Assembly (NCBI GenBank): GCA_001296005.1 | Contig: LJHR01000003.1 | Location: 248,001 to 312,000, forward strand | Direction of reading: 5' to 3' | Length of the DNA: 64,000 bases | DNA from: an alpha proteobacterium AAP38 | GTDB lineage: Bacteria; Pseudomonadota; Alphaproteobacteria; Azospirillales; Azospirillaceae | Position numbers and translations under genes: made by a program | In this document: positions 29,734-39,348 of the stretch, one piece after another | How positions within the stretch are numbered: the stretch's first letter is position 1 | Layout: every line of letters begins with the position of its first letter | Notes under the pieces: generated by a model | Databases searched by the model: none | What the model saw: only the letters and a program-made list of their open reading frames with translations | Told to the model about the DNA's origin: nothing

Positions 29734-30486
29734 ATGTTCCACCACATCGACAGCCACCAGAACCCGCAATTCAAGTCCTGGTCCGGGCTGCTGGAAAGCC
29801 GTGGCATCCGCAAGCAGGGCCAATTCCTGCTGGCGGGCCTGAAGACCGTGCCGGAGGCGCTGACGCGCTGGCCGGAGGTTTTCACCCGCATCCTGATCCG
29901 CCACCCGGAATGGATCGCCGACTGGCCGCTGCCCGCGCATATTCAGCCCGTAGTGCTGTCCAGCCCGCTGTTCCGGGAACTGGATGTGTCGGGGACGGAT
30001 TACCCGATCCTGGTGGGCACCCTGCCGCACATCGGTCAGGCCGACCTGTCCGCCCCGCCAAAGGGGCTGGAACTGGTCTGCGCCCTGGGTGACCCCGCCA
30101 ATCTGGGTGCGCTGCTGCGCAGTGCCTCGGCCTTTGGTGCGTCCAAGGTCATCCTGCTGGAAGAAGCGGCTCACCCGTTCCACCCGAAATGCCTGCGCGC
30201 CGCCAGCAACGCCGTCTTCACGCTGAACATCGTGCGCGGTGGGCGCTGGGCGGCGCTGGATCAGGCGGCGGGGCCGCTGCTGGCGCTGGATTCCGGTGGT
30301 GATGATCTCGCCACCTTCCCCTGGCCCGAAGATGCCCGCCTGATCTTAGGCGAGGAAGGGCAGGGGGTGCCGCCGCAGGTGCCGGCGCAGCGTCTGACCA
30401 TTGGCAATACGGGTCAGGTCGAAAGCCTGAACGCCACCGTCGCCGCCTCCATCGCGCTGTTCACCTATTACGCGGGCGGTCAATGA
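29734..30486 (+). CDS. TrmH/SpoU-family RNA 2'-O-methyltransferase
   Basis: A SPOUT-fold methyltransferase that should methylate a ribose 2'-OH of tRNA or rRNA. The three SpoU motifs are visible in order: DPANLGALLRSASAFGA (motif 1), LILGEEGQGVP (motif 2) and VESLNATVAASIALF (motif 3). An N-terminal substrate-binding region of about 95 residues precedes them. Length 250 aa. The exact RNA target cannot be told from sequence. Its stop overlaps the next small gene (ATGA). Confidence 0.87.
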   Translation: MFHHIDSHQNPQFKSWSGLLESRGIRKQGQFLLAGLKTVPEALTRWPEVFTRILIRHPEWIADWPLPAHIQPVVLSSPLFRELDVSGTDYPILVGTLPHIGQADLSAPPKGLELVCALGDPANLGALLRSASAFGASKVILLEEAAHPFHPKCLRAASNAVFTLNIVRGGRWAALDQAAGPLLALDSGGDDLATFPWPEDARLILGEEGQGVPPQVPAQRLTIGNTGQVESLNATVAASIALFTYYAGGQ

Positions 30487-30692
30487 CCGGGCCGGGCGAC
30501 ACACCGGAGCCTGATCTGGCCGCCATCGCCGCCGACCTGTCGGAAAGCGTGGCCGCCCTGTCAACCGCCAGCGCCCTGGGCCTGCCCGACCTGCTGGCCC
30601 GCATCGATGCGTTGAAGGCCCGGATCGACAATCTGGAGGCGAAGATACGCGCCGAAATCCAGGACGAAGCCGGCGCCGACCCCTGCCCTTAA
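30483..30692 (+). CDS. Small coiled-coil protein coupled to the SpoU gene
   Basis: The 69-aa frame starts with an ATG overlapping the methyltransferase stop, so translation is probably coupled. The C-terminal half (LPDLLARIDALKARIDNLEAKIRAEI) has clear heptad spacing of Leu and Ile, predicting a short coiled coil. The N-terminus is acidic and Ala-rich. No known family was recognised. Confidence 0.55.
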   Translation: MTGPGDTPEPDLAAIAADLSESVAALSTASALGLPDLLARIDALKARIDNLEAKIRAEIQDEAGADPCP

Positions 30693-30876
30693 GCATAGGC
30701 CTTTCGGGCTAAGACCTTGATTGCGCATAGGTCCCTTGTGCGGGTGCGGCTGGTTCCGGCGGGAAACTATCCATGCCTTAAGCATAACTTCATCATTTCG
30801 CGGCAACCTTGCATAGTTGTGGCGTTACAAAGACGCCTTTTGTGCCATCATGCCGGATGAGAAGGCGGGCTTCATT

Positions 30877-31092
30877 ATGGGTATCATGATGACGATCCAG
30901 GATCTGAACGACCTGCGCCAGGACATCCTGATCAAAGCAGACGAGATGCAGGCCGAGGCCGCGCGTCTGGAACAGTCACAGCCGGAAGAGGCGGCGAACC
31001 TGCGCCGCATTGCCGACCGTCTGGCTGTCTATATGCGCGATTATCTGGACGTGTCGAACGTGGAATGGCTGCCCCCGGCGTCCAGCCGCTAA
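30877..31092 (+). CDS. Small helical protein of unknown function
   Basis: The frame encodes about 71 aa (MGIMMTIQDLNDLRQ...) rich in Glu, Gln, Ala and Leu, predicted to be helical. It ends WLPPASSR and its stop overlaps the stop of the convergent thioesterase gene. The start is uncertain: ATGs at 30877 and 30889 and an upstream frame from 30817 are all possible, and none has a strong ribosome site. No family was recognised. Confidence 0.5.
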   Translation: MGIMMTIQDLNDLRQDILIKADEMQAEAARLEQSQPEEAANLRRIADRLAVYMRDYLDVSNVEWLPPASSR

Positions 31093-31547
31093 ATATCGCC
31101 GTCCGTTCCTGCATGATCGACTATTCGGCCCGGCACACCGGCCAGCAGCCTTGCCGATAGGTCGCCGGGGATGGCCCGCTTTTCCGCCACCCCGAACGCC
31201 GTCATCACATAAACCGTCTCCGCCACCATCACTGGGCCCCCATCGGGCCACAGGGTGAAATCCGTCAGGATGGTGAAGGATGTGGTGCCCACCCGCCCCG
31301 TGCGGATGGATTGTTCCAGCACATCATCAAACCGCGCCGGGCCTTTCCATTCCTTGGTTTGCTTGACCACCATCATATCCAGGCCCAAGGCGTTCAGCCC
31401 CTGGATACCCCCCATCAGATGGCGCAGATATTCGGTGATGCCGATATCGATGAAATCGCCATAACGGGCATTGAACACCACCTGCTGCGGATCGCATTCG
31501 CCATAGCGCACGCGGTGACGAAACCGGAAGGGCGGTTCGGTGGTCAT
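31089..31547 (-). CDS. Hotdog-fold acyl-CoA thioesterase (4HBT/YbgC-like)
   Basis: Predicted cytoplasmic thioester hydrolase of the 4-hydroxybenzoyl-CoA thioesterase family. The motif VRYGECDPQQVVFNARYGDFID near residues 13-34 contains the catalytic Asp region of the YbgC group, and DFTLWPDGGPVMVAETVYVM forms the later strands. Length 152 aa. The substrate is unknown. It converges on the small plus-strand gene ending at 31092. Confidence 0.82.
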   Translation of the reverse strand: MTTEPPFRFRHRVRYGECDPQQVVFNARYGDFIDIGITEYLRHLMGGIQGLNALGLDMMVVKQTKEWKGPARFDDVLEQSIRTGRVGTTSFTILTDFTLWPDGGPVMVAETVYVMTAFGVAEKRAIPGDLSARLLAGVPGRIVDHAGTDGDI

Positions 31548-31556
31548 GACCTGTCC

Positions 31557-31600
31557 TTAAAAGAGGCCCCTCCCCGACGCGAACAGCCGGGTAGGGGCCT
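31557..31600 (-). terminator. Terminator after the S9 peptidase gene
   Basis: An inverted repeat AGGCCCCT (31564-31571) / AGGGGCCT (31593-31600), extended by further G:C pairs inside, is followed on the minus strand by TCTTTTAA. It lies 5 bp after the S9 peptidase stop, before the thioesterase start. Confidence 0.75.
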
Positions 31601-31605
31601 TATCG

Positions 31606-33675
31606 TCACTGCTTCGTCGCCAACGCGTCCTTCAGGCCCGGCACATAATCGGCCCCTTCTGGCACCTGGATGGAGGCGCCGTTGAAGTCCGTGCCCACCG
31701 GTTCCTGACGCCCGCCCAGGCAGTGCGACAGGAAGCCTTCGGCCACCGCATAGAAGCTGGTGCGGTTGGCAGGCCGGGCAAAGCCATGGCCTTCATCCGG
31801 GTACAGGACATAGGTGACTGGGATGTTCTTGGCCTTCATCGCCGTCACGATCTGATCGGATTCCGCCTGCTTCACGCGCGGGTCATTGGCCCCCTGCGCA
31901 ATCAGCAGCGGCTTGGCGATCTTGTCGACATGGGTCAGGGGCGAGCGTTCGGTCAGCAGGGCCTTGCCTTCCTCGGTGCGCGGGTCGCCCACGCGGCGGG
32001 CCAGCTGTTCAAAGAAGGCGGCCCAATATTCCGGCACGCTGGCCAGCAGCGTATTCAGGTTGGACGGGCCGACAATATCAACGCCGCAGGCAAACCGCTC
32101 CGGCGTGTTGGTCATGCCCCACAGGGTGGCATAGCCGCCATAGGACCCGCCATAGATGGCGACCTTGTCGGTGGGCGTGATGCCATTCTTGACGGCCCAG
32201 TCGACAGCGTCGATGAGGTCGTCATGCATGGTCCGGCCCCATTGCTTGTCGCCGGCATTGGTGAAGCCCTTGCCGAACCCGGTCGATCCCCGGAAATTCA
32301 CCGACAGCACCGCATAACCACGGTTGGCCAGCCACTGATGCTCGCTGTTATAGCCGAAACCATCGCGCGCCCATGGGCCGCCATGGACATTCAGGACCAT
32401 CGGCACGGGCTTTTCCGGCTTGCCGTCGCCATTGGCATCGGCACCCGGCGGCAGCGACAAATAGCTGACCAGCACCTTGCCATCGCGCGACGGGATTTCC
32501 AGCGCCTGCATGGGGGCCAAGGTCTTGCCCTCCAGGTTCGGGCGCACGGTGAACAGGCGCGTCAGGCTTTTGGCCTTGCGGTCATACAGCCAGAAGGCCG
32601 CCGGTTCGGTGACCCGGTCGATGATGACCGTCCACAGATTATCGTCACGCGACCGGCTGGTGACGTTCCAACTGCCCTTGGCCTCCTGGTTCAGGAACGC
32701 GATATCGGCGGCGACCGCATCACCCACAGGCAGCCATTCATCCTTCAGGTAATTGACATTATAGGCCTCCAGCGCGCCGGTGACCGGGTTGGTCATGGCC
32801 CCGCCGATATCCGCCTTGTCGCTTTCGGCCAGCAGCTTGGTTTCGCCGCTGTCCAGGTCCAGGGTATAGATGGCCGACTTGTCGCGCCCGGCAGTCGATT
32901 GCAGATAGGCGACATTGCCGTCCAGCGGGATACCGGTGACGCCGCTGGTCAGCACGTCTTCGGCGGCGATGGTCAGGATCGGCTTGCCGATCTTGCCATC
33001 CTTGATCGGCTCGATCTGCAGGCTGCCATCGGGCAGCGGCTTGGACGCCAGGCGCAGGGTCAGGCTGCGGTCGGCCTCGAACCCGCCATACCCCTCATTC
33101 TTCATGACCAGTTCCAGCTTGCCGGTCTTCAGATCCAGCTTGTGGATGTCATGCCATTTCGGGTTGCGGTTGTTGACGCCGATCAGAATGGCGTCCGGCA
33201 CCTGGGTGGAGATGGCGGCGATTTCCACCGTCGTCTTCTCGAACGGGGTCAGAAGCTTGGTTTCCGCCGTGGCGATATTGACGCCATACAGCAGGAAATC
33301 CTCGTTCCCGCCCTTGTCCTGCAAATACAGAATCTGGTCCCCGGCGGGCGCCCAGAAGAAGCGGCGGATGGGGCGTTCCTTGTCGGCGGTCAGGGGCTTG
33401 GCGGCGTCGATCTGCCCGATGGGGGCGACCCAGATATTCAGTACCCCGTCGCGCGGGGCCAGAAAGGCGATGGACTGGCCGTCAGGGCTGATGCTGGCGC
33501 CGGTACGGCTGGGATTGCCGAACAGGTCCTTGCGGGCGATCAGTTCGGCCGGGGCCGGCGTGGCGGCGGGCGCGGTCGCGGCCTCTTCCTTCTTGCCACA
33601 GGCTGACAGGGTGGTGGCCAGGGTGATGGCCAGGAGGCTGCTGCCAAGCAGCGCGGGCAGTTTCCGTGTGGTCAC
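31606..33675 (-). CDS. S9-family (prolyl oligopeptidase type) peptidase, predicted lipoprotein
   Basis: The N-terminus has a signal segment and lipobox LSAC (Cys 26), so the protein is likely anchored in the cell envelope. An N-terminal beta-propeller (about 50-390) precedes an alpha/beta-hydrolase domain. The catalytic triad is readable: Ser 511 in YGGSYGGYATLWG, Asp 598 in GANDPRVK and His 630 in DEGHGF. It should cleave or trim peptides in the periplasm. Length 689 aa, usual for the family. A terminator follows directly. Confidence 0.9.
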   Translation of the reverse strand: MTTRKLPALLGSSLLAITLATTLSACGKKEEAATAPAATPAPAELIARKDLFGNPSRTGASISPDGQSIAFLAPRDGVLNIWVAPIGQIDAAKPLTADKERPIRRFFWAPAGDQILYLQDKGGNEDFLLYGVNIATAETKLLTPFEKTTVEIAAISTQVPDAILIGVNNRNPKWHDIHKLDLKTGKLELVMKNEGYGGFEADRSLTLRLASKPLPDGSLQIEPIKDGKIGKPILTIAAEDVLTSGVTGIPLDGNVAYLQSTAGRDKSAIYTLDLDSGETKLLAESDKADIGGAMTNPVTGALEAYNVNYLKDEWLPVGDAVAADIAFLNQEAKGSWNVTSRSRDDNLWTVIIDRVTEPAAFWLYDRKAKSLTRLFTVRPNLEGKTLAPMQALEIPSRDGKVLVSYLSLPPGADANGDGKPEKPVPMVLNVHGGPWARDGFGYNSEHQWLANRGYAVLSVNFRGSTGFGKGFTNAGDKQWGRTMHDDLIDAVDWAVKNGITPTDKVAIYGGSYGGYATLWGMTNTPERFACGVDIVGPSNLNTLLASVPEYWAAFFEQLARRVGDPRTEEGKALLTERSPLTHVDKIAKPLLIAQGANDPRVKQAESDQIVTAMKAKNIPVTYVLYPDEGHGFARPANRTSFYAVAEGFLSHCLGGRQEPVGTDFNGASIQVPEGADYVPGLKDALATKQ

Positions 33676-33795
33676 GTATGCTCGTCCTTCTTCTGGTTGG
33701 GTTTCCTGTCACGTTGCCCCGTGAACAAGGAGCATCATCCAAACAGAAGAGGGAGTTTCCGGCAAGCCACCGCGCGGGTTGTACGCCGAAGGGTA

Positions 33796-35895
33796 TTATT
33801 GCGCGGCGGTGGCGCGGGCGGGCGGGGTGCGGGGCAGGGTGATGGTGAAACGGGTGCCGGCCCCCGGCGCCGTGGTCAGTTCTACATCCCCGCCCAAGGC
33901 GGCCTGCGCCAGATTATGGACGATATGCAGGCCCAGACCGGTGCCGCCGCTGCCGCGCCGCGTGGTAAAGAACGGGTCAAAGGCGCGGGCCGCCACCTCT
34001 GCCGTCATACCCACACCATTGTCGCTGACGCTGAACCGCACGGGTTCGTCGCGGCCCTGTACGGGGGCCAGGCGGATGGTGATCACCGGTTCGGCGATGT
34101 CGGCAAAGGCGTGCACAGCGGCATTCTGCACCAGATTGGTGATCAGCTGTGCCACCGGCCCCGGCGCCACCAGCAGCGTGACGCCGTCCGCCAGATCCAG
34201 CACCATGCCGATCCGGCTGCGCCGCAGCAGCGGTTCCAGGCTGCGCACCGTTTCACGCAGATATTGGCCCAGATCGATCAGTTGCGCATCCTCGCTGGAC
34301 TGATCGGCGGCCACGCGCTTGAAACTCTGCACCAGATCGGCGGCACGGGTCAGGTTGGTCAGGACCACATGCATGCCTTCGCTGGTGATCGTGATGAATT
34401 CTTCCAGATCGCTGCGTTTCAGGGTGCGGCCATCGACCCGTTCCCGCAGTTCCTCGCACTGGCTGCCGATGAAGCTGGCGCCCGTCAGGGCCACGCCCAG
34501 CGGCGTGTTGATCTCATGCGCGACACCGGCCACCAGCCCGCCCAACGAGGCCAGCTTCTCCTGCTGCACCAGCCGCGCCTGCGTGGCGCGCAGTTCGGTC
34601 AAGGTGGTGTCCAGCCGGCGATAGGCCTGGGCATTGGCGATGGCGATGGCCGCACTGGCGGCCAGGGTGCGCAGGATATCCTGTTCGCGCGGGCCATAGG
34701 CGCCGGCCCGTCGCGTCTGCACCGTCAGGACGCCCAGAACCTTTTCCGAAAAGGCCAGGGTGCAGAATGCCAGTGAGGCCATGCGCGCATCCCCGCCTTC
34801 CTGCAAGGTGGGGGCGGTTGCCGCCGCCGCCCCGTCCAGCACCAGGACATCGGCGCCATTGCTCAGCGCCTTGACGGTCAGCGAGGTGGGGTGGCTCAGC
34901 GGATAGCGGGGCAGGTCCGGCTTGTCCACGCCGTCCAGCGTGAACAGCACATAGCCCACCTCGTCCGCCGCCTCGTTCAGCAGGGCGATGCCGAACGCAT
35001 CGGTGGGCAGCAGATCTGCGGCACTCTGCGCCAGGGCGGCATAGACCGCCGCCGGGTCCAGCGTGGCCGTCAGGTCGCGCCCGACATGGCCCAGCCGGCT
35101 CAAGGTCGTGGCCGACGCCTCCAGCTCTGCATTGGCGCGGCGCAGGTCGGCGGTGCGGGCATCCACCTTTTCCTGCAAAATCTCGGTATCGATGCGCAGC
35201 CGCTGCTGATACCGACCGATCAGCCAGGAAACCAGGGCCACGCCCGCCGACATGGCGATGGCGAAGTATAGGAAGGTCTGGATGGTATTGTCGGCGCGGT
35301 GCGCAGCGGCAGCGGCCAGTTCGCGGGCCTGATTGCCATGCTCGCTGACCATGCGGTCCAGCTGGCTCTGCACCCGGTTGAACATCTGGCCGAAGGATTC
35401 CAGGTAGGCGACCGCGCTGGGATAATCCAGATCGACCATCGACCCTACCCAGGTTACGGCGCTGCGGTAATCCGACAGCTCGTTCAGCATGTCGTTGATG
35501 GCGGGGATCTGCTCTGGCCGCGCATCATTGCGGCGATAGGCCTCCATATCGGTGATGACGCTGTCCAGCGCGGCGGTGGCATTCTCCAGCTCCGCGCGGA
35601 CATCGATGCCTTCACGCTCCGCCGCCTTCAGCACCAGGATCCAGTTGAACCGCGCGCTTAGCCCCTGCATGCGGTTGCCGATATCGGCCAGCCTTACGCT
35701 GGCCTCCATATTGCGCAGAATCAGGGCATTGTCGCCCGACAGGTCCTGCACCGTCTGTCCGCCGCGGCTGTACAGGCCGGCCATCAGGATGACGACGACC
35801 AGGGTCGGGATCAGCGCGCGCAGGATCGGGCCTAGGCGACGGCCCTGCCAACGCAATGTCAGTCCCTGGCGCCGGGCATCAATCATGCTCACCAT
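33796..35895 (-). CDS. Membrane sensor histidine kinase with GAF domain
   Basis: The protein has a membrane segment near the N-terminus (ALIPTLVVVILMAGLY), a periplasmic helical region of about 180 residues, a second membrane segment (FLYFAIAMSAGVALVSWLIG) and a GAF-like domain. The kinase core has the H-box GGLVAGVAHEINTPLG with His 460, and the ATPase motifs NLVQNAAVHAF, SDNGVGM and GGTGLGLHIVHNL. No response regulator gene is adjacent, so it is an orphan. Start is uncertain among ATGs at 35895 and 35886 and a GTG at 35907. It lies 145 bp downstream of the RiPP-like operon on the same strand. Confidence 0.9.
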   Translation of the reverse strand: MVSMIDARRQGLTLRWQGRRLGPILRALIPTLVVVILMAGLYSRGGQTVQDLSGDNALILRNMEASVRLADIGNRMQGLSARFNWILVLKAAEREGIDVRAELENATAALDSVITDMEAYRRNDARPEQIPAINDMLNELSDYRSAVTWVGSMVDLDYPSAVAYLESFGQMFNRVQSQLDRMVSEHGNQARELAAAAAHRADNTIQTFLYFAIAMSAGVALVSWLIGRYQQRLRIDTEILQEKVDARTADLRRANAELEASATTLSRLGHVGRDLTATLDPAAVYAALAQSAADLLPTDAFGIALLNEAADEVGYVLFTLDGVDKPDLPRYPLSHPTSLTVKALSNGADVLVLDGAAAATAPTLQEGGDARMASLAFCTLAFSEKVLGVLTVQTRRAGAYGPREQDILRTLAASAAIAIANAQAYRRLDTTLTELRATQARLVQQEKLASLGGLVAGVAHEINTPLGVALTGASFIGSQCEELRERVDGRTLKRSDLEEFITITSEGMHVVLTNLTRAADLVQSFKRVAADQSSEDAQLIDLGQYLRETVRSLEPLLRRSRIGMVLDLADGVTLLVAPGPVAQLITNLVQNAAVHAFADIAEPVITIRLAPVQGRDEPVRFSVSDNGVGMTAEVAARAFDPFFTTRRGSGGTGLGLHIVHNLAQAALGGDVELTTAPGAGTRFTITLPRTPPARATAAQ

Positions 35896-36040
35896 CTGAC
35901 CCGCCACCGGGACGGGCTATCCTTGCCCGATCCGGACCAGTCCTGATCCTTCATTCCCAGTCTTTCATCCATCGCACAGCATCATCAAGCAGGATTGCCC
36001 AAACTTTGCAGATATTCAACCACATGTACTTGCGGCTTGG

Positions 36041-37759
36041 TCAGGGCCGCGCCGGGGCGGCAGCCATTCTCGGCCGCCAGCGCTGCACGGTCAGCACCGG
36101 ATCGCCAAAGGGCGGGTTGCCCACCCCCTCCAGCCGGTTGGTAAAGACGGTGCCGACGCTGTTGAACCACATCGGCATGCGCGGCAATTCGGTCATCAGT
36201 TCCTTCTGAAAGCCCAGCCACGCTTCCCGCTGGTCCTCGCGCGTGCATCCGGCCCGGTCGATTCGCTCGATCGCCCGGTCCAGATTAGGGGTGCGGTTGC
36301 CGGCAAAGTTCAGGCCCTGCATGCCATTTTCCGCCGTCGGAATGCTGCTGGACAGGAAATAGAGCGGCATGGAGGGGGAGTTGGCGACATAGGTGATGCT
36401 GCTCAACACCATGTCGAATTTGCGCGCCCGGAAGGTGCCGATAATGTCCGTCTCTTCCTTCAGCGTGATGGCGAAACCGGCGGCGCGCCAGGCGGCGGCC
36501 AGTGCCTGCCCCACGCTGCGGTCGCCGGCGCGATAGGATACGGTCATTTCCAGCGGCTGTCCGGCGGCATTGCGGCGCTGCCCTGCCTTGTCCTGGCGCC
36601 ATCCCGCCATGTCCAGCAGATAGGCCGCCCGTGTCGGGTCATGACCATAGCGCGGGAACCCCGCCGTATAGGCCGGCAGACCCGGATGCAGGTACCCCGG
36701 CGCCACCAGCGAGGTGCCCAGCGTCAGGTCGCGGACCATGGCCTCGCGGTCCAGCGCCAGATACAGCGCCTCGCGCACTTGCCGGTCGCCCAGGGCCGGA
36801 TGATCGAAATTGGGGGTCAGCCAGGTCAGGGTGGAGGAGGGCGACCAGATCACCTTGAAATTGTCGCGCCGTTCCTTGGTGAACCGGATCAGCGCATCCT
36901 CCCGCACGCTCTTGGGCAGAAGGATATCGATGGTCCCGTCCAGCAGCCCCTGTTCAGCGGCGGCGGGGTCGCCGAACAGCATGTCGATATGCTCAAAATA
37001 CGGTGCAGGGCCGGCATAGTAAGGGTTGCGGCGCAGCCGGATCACGCTGGGCGCCGTCTCGGCCTCAATGACATAGGGTCCCAAATACAGGCCCGGATGG
37101 GTGCGCTTTGTAAAATAGAGCGTGCGCTGGAAATAGGTTGCGGGATCGGCAATGTAGAGCGGTTCCTCCAGCCGGCGGGGCAGGGGCGGGGGCACGAAAA
37201 GCTGTTCCTTACACAGCACCCCGTCATACACTACCTCCAGCCGGCGCTCCCCCGTCATCCGCATCGACCGGATGCGCGACGTGATGCCTGTCGGGTCCAG
37301 GATCAGGGGCGGGTAGCGCTTGGCCACCGTCAGACCGAATTCCAGATCGCCCAGTTCCAGCGGCGTGCCATCTCCCCAGCGCAGATTGGGCAGCAGGTCG
37401 AACACGGCCCGCGTCACCAATCGCCCGGCCTCATCCGTGTAGGTGACCAGCGACCCGTCCAGCGCGTTGGGCAACTGGGTACAGAGCGAACAGGCGATCA
37501 GTTCGCCATGCATGCGCCCGATCACCCCCTGGGTCAGGCGGAACAGGGTGGCCTGGGGCTGGGTGATGATCTGCGCGAAATGGGTGCGGGGATAGATATT
37601 GTCGGCGGCCATCACCACCCGCTTTTCCTCCAGCAGGCGATGGCTGCGCGCATCCGGCCCCCCGGCCCCCTGCGCACCCGCCCCCTGTGCCAGGGTCAGC
37701 AGGAACAGCAGGGCCACAAGGCCCTGTCCCAGGTGGTGGCGCAGGCCGCCGCCCCTCAT
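36041..37759 (-). CDS. Family 5 extracellular solute-binding protein in the RiPP-like operon
   Basis: This is a periplasmic peptide/nickel-type binding protein of 572 aa. A signal peptide (LVALLFLLTLAQGAGAQG) is present. The SBP_bac_5 features include LRWGDGTPLELGDLEFGL, RRNPYYAGPAPYFEHIDMLF and VREALYLALDREAMV. The start at 37759 overlaps the stop of the protease gene (ATGA). No cognate permease or ATPase is encoded nearby. In this setting it might bind the modified peptide or a fragment of it; that is inference. It could equally be an unrelated passenger gene. Confidence 0.85.
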   Translation of the reverse strand: MRGGGLRHHLGQGLVALLFLLTLAQGAGAQGAGGPDARSHRLLEEKRVVMAADNIYPRTHFAQIITQPQATLFRLTQGVIGRMHGELIACSLCTQLPNALDGSLVTYTDEAGRLVTRAVFDLLPNLRWGDGTPLELGDLEFGLTVAKRYPPLILDPTGITSRIRSMRMTGERRLEVVYDGVLCKEQLFVPPPLPRRLEEPLYIADPATYFQRTLYFTKRTHPGLYLGPYVIEAETAPSVIRLRRNPYYAGPAPYFEHIDMLFGDPAAAEQGLLDGTIDILLPKSVREDALIRFTKERRDNFKVIWSPSSTLTWLTPNFDHPALGDRQVREALYLALDREAMVRDLTLGTSLVAPGYLHPGLPAYTAGFPRYGHDPTRAAYLLDMAGWRQDKAGQRRNAAGQPLEMTVSYRAGDRSVGQALAAAWRAAGFAITLKEETDIIGTFRARKFDMVLSSITYVANSPSMPLYFLSSSIPTAENGMQGLNFAGNRTPNLDRAIERIDRAGCTREDQREAWLGFQKELMTELPRMPMWFNSVGTVFTNRLEGVGNPPFGDPVLTVQRWRPRMAAAPARP

Positions 37760-39348
37760 AACACCGGATGCGCGTGCGCGGCGCCGCAACCCTGATACCA
37801 TGGGGCAAGGCCGAGATTGACCAGCTGCCGGGTCAGGGCATAGCGCGCGTAATCGGCCCGGCCCATGCCGCGCGGCAGCGCCCCATAGACCGGGTCGCGT
37901 GACAGGATGGAGGCCAGAACCCCCGTGGTCAGCGGGGCCGCCAGCGAGGTTCCGCTCATATCGGCATAGGGGCTGGCCTGACCATAGCGCGACGGGATCG
38001 TGGAGATCAGGCCCGTCCCCGGCGCGATGGCATCGATCTGCCAGCCGACGCTGATGAAATCCGGCACGAAGATGCCGCCGGCTGTAAACCGGTCGGGCGT
38101 GTCGGGGGCCCAACTGGCCGCGAAACTGCCCACGGGCAGGGTGCCCAGCAGGCCCAGTGCCGATACGGCCACGCATTCGGGATAGGCGGCGGGATAGGTG
38201 ACGGCCCCGCCCTCCCCATTGCCCGCCGATGCCAGACACAGCGTGCCGCGCAGGCGTGCGGCGATGATGGCGTCATGCTCGATGGCCGACGGCGCCCCGC
38301 CCAGGCTGAGATTGATCAGGTCGGCCTTGAAATCCAGCGACAGCAGGTCGATGGCGGACGCGATATCCACCTGGCTGGCCCCGCCATTTTCCGGATAGAC
38401 GCGGACGACGCCGATATCGGCACCTGGCACCAGCCCGCAGAAATCCCGGCTGTCTACCGGCGGACGGGCCCCCAGCAGGCCGACCGTGGCCGTGCCATGA
38501 TCCTGCACATCATGGGCGGCGGCGGTCCCTGGAATGAACTCCCCATTGATGAAGGCACCCAGCCCCTGCACATGCGACAGAAGTGGGCTCGGCCCCACGC
38601 CGGTATCGATTACCCCGATGCGCAGCCCCGCACCGCGATGCGGATCATAGCTGGGATGGCCGGTCAGCGCCTGCCACCACCCGACCGGCCCCTGCGGCAG
38701 GGCCGGCAGATGCACCACCTGCCCGTCATGGGGGGCGGGGACCAGCATGCTCCACGCCCTGCCATAGGGCAGGATCAGGCCCTTGGATGGGGTCCAGCCT
38801 TGCTTATGGGGCAGCACGGCGACACCCTTGGCGTCGGCCACCACCTGCACCAGCTTGGTATCCTCACCCCCTGTTTCGAACCAGACGCCGACCTGCGCGC
38901 CTTCTGCCGGTTGCCCATCGGCCAGCACGGTCATGCGAAGGGCCGTCTGTGCCTTCTTCTCCGCTGCCGTCCGGGGGGCGGGTTCCGGCTTTACCCGGCG
39001 GTGCAGGTCGCGCAGCACGGGGGGCAGGGGGTGCGGAATATCGCGCGGCAGTTCCCGTTCCACCAGAAGATGGTCGGGCCGTTCCGTCAGTTTGGCTTCC
39101 AGCTCCCCGGCATCGCCCTCCACCACCAGGATGCGGCGGCCATGGTCGCCCGGCGCCTGCTTCTGACGTTTCAGGTTGGTGATGGGGGACAGCACCTTGT
39201 CGACATAGGTATCGAACTTTTCCCGCGCCCGCTTGCGCTGTTCATCATCTAGCAGATGCGCCGTGCGGTGCGACACGACCAGCCGTGCCGTGCCGCCGCC
39301 TTCTGTCGGGGAACCGGGAAAGCGGGCGCCATGTCTGGGGGCGTTCAT
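37756..39348 (-). CDS. Subtilisin-like (S8) serine protease in the RiPP-like operon
   Basis: The peptidase domain occupies about residues 235-490 with an intact triad: Asp 248 (GVIDTGVG), His 284 (DHGTATVG) and Ser 468 (MSGTSLAAP), plus oxyanion Asn in ASAGNGEGG. About 235 residues precede it with no signal peptide, so it may act in the cytoplasm. Length 530 aa. Its start overlaps the LanC stop and its stop overlaps the binding-protein start, both ATGA. S8 proteases (LanP) remove leader peptides in several lanthipeptide systems, which fits this neighbourhood. Confidence 0.88.
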   Translation of the reverse strand: MNAPRHGARFPGSPTEGGGTARLVVSHRTAHLLDDEQRKRAREKFDTYVDKVLSPITNLKRQKQAPGDHGRRILVVEGDAGELEAKLTERPDHLLVERELPRDIPHPLPPVLRDLHRRVKPEPAPRTAAEKKAQTALRMTVLADGQPAEGAQVGVWFETGGEDTKLVQVVADAKGVAVLPHKQGWTPSKGLILPYGRAWSMLVPAPHDGQVVHLPALPQGPVGWWQALTGHPSYDPHRGAGLRIGVIDTGVGPSPLLSHVQGLGAFINGEFIPGTAAAHDVQDHGTATVGLLGARPPVDSRDFCGLVPGADIGVVRVYPENGGASQVDIASAIDLLSLDFKADLINLSLGGAPSAIEHDAIIAARLRGTLCLASAGNGEGGAVTYPAAYPECVAVSALGLLGTLPVGSFAASWAPDTPDRFTAGGIFVPDFISVGWQIDAIAPGTGLISTIPSRYGQASPYADMSGTSLAAPLTTGVLASILSRDPVYGALPRGMGRADYARYALTRQLVNLGLAPWYQGCGAAHAHPVL

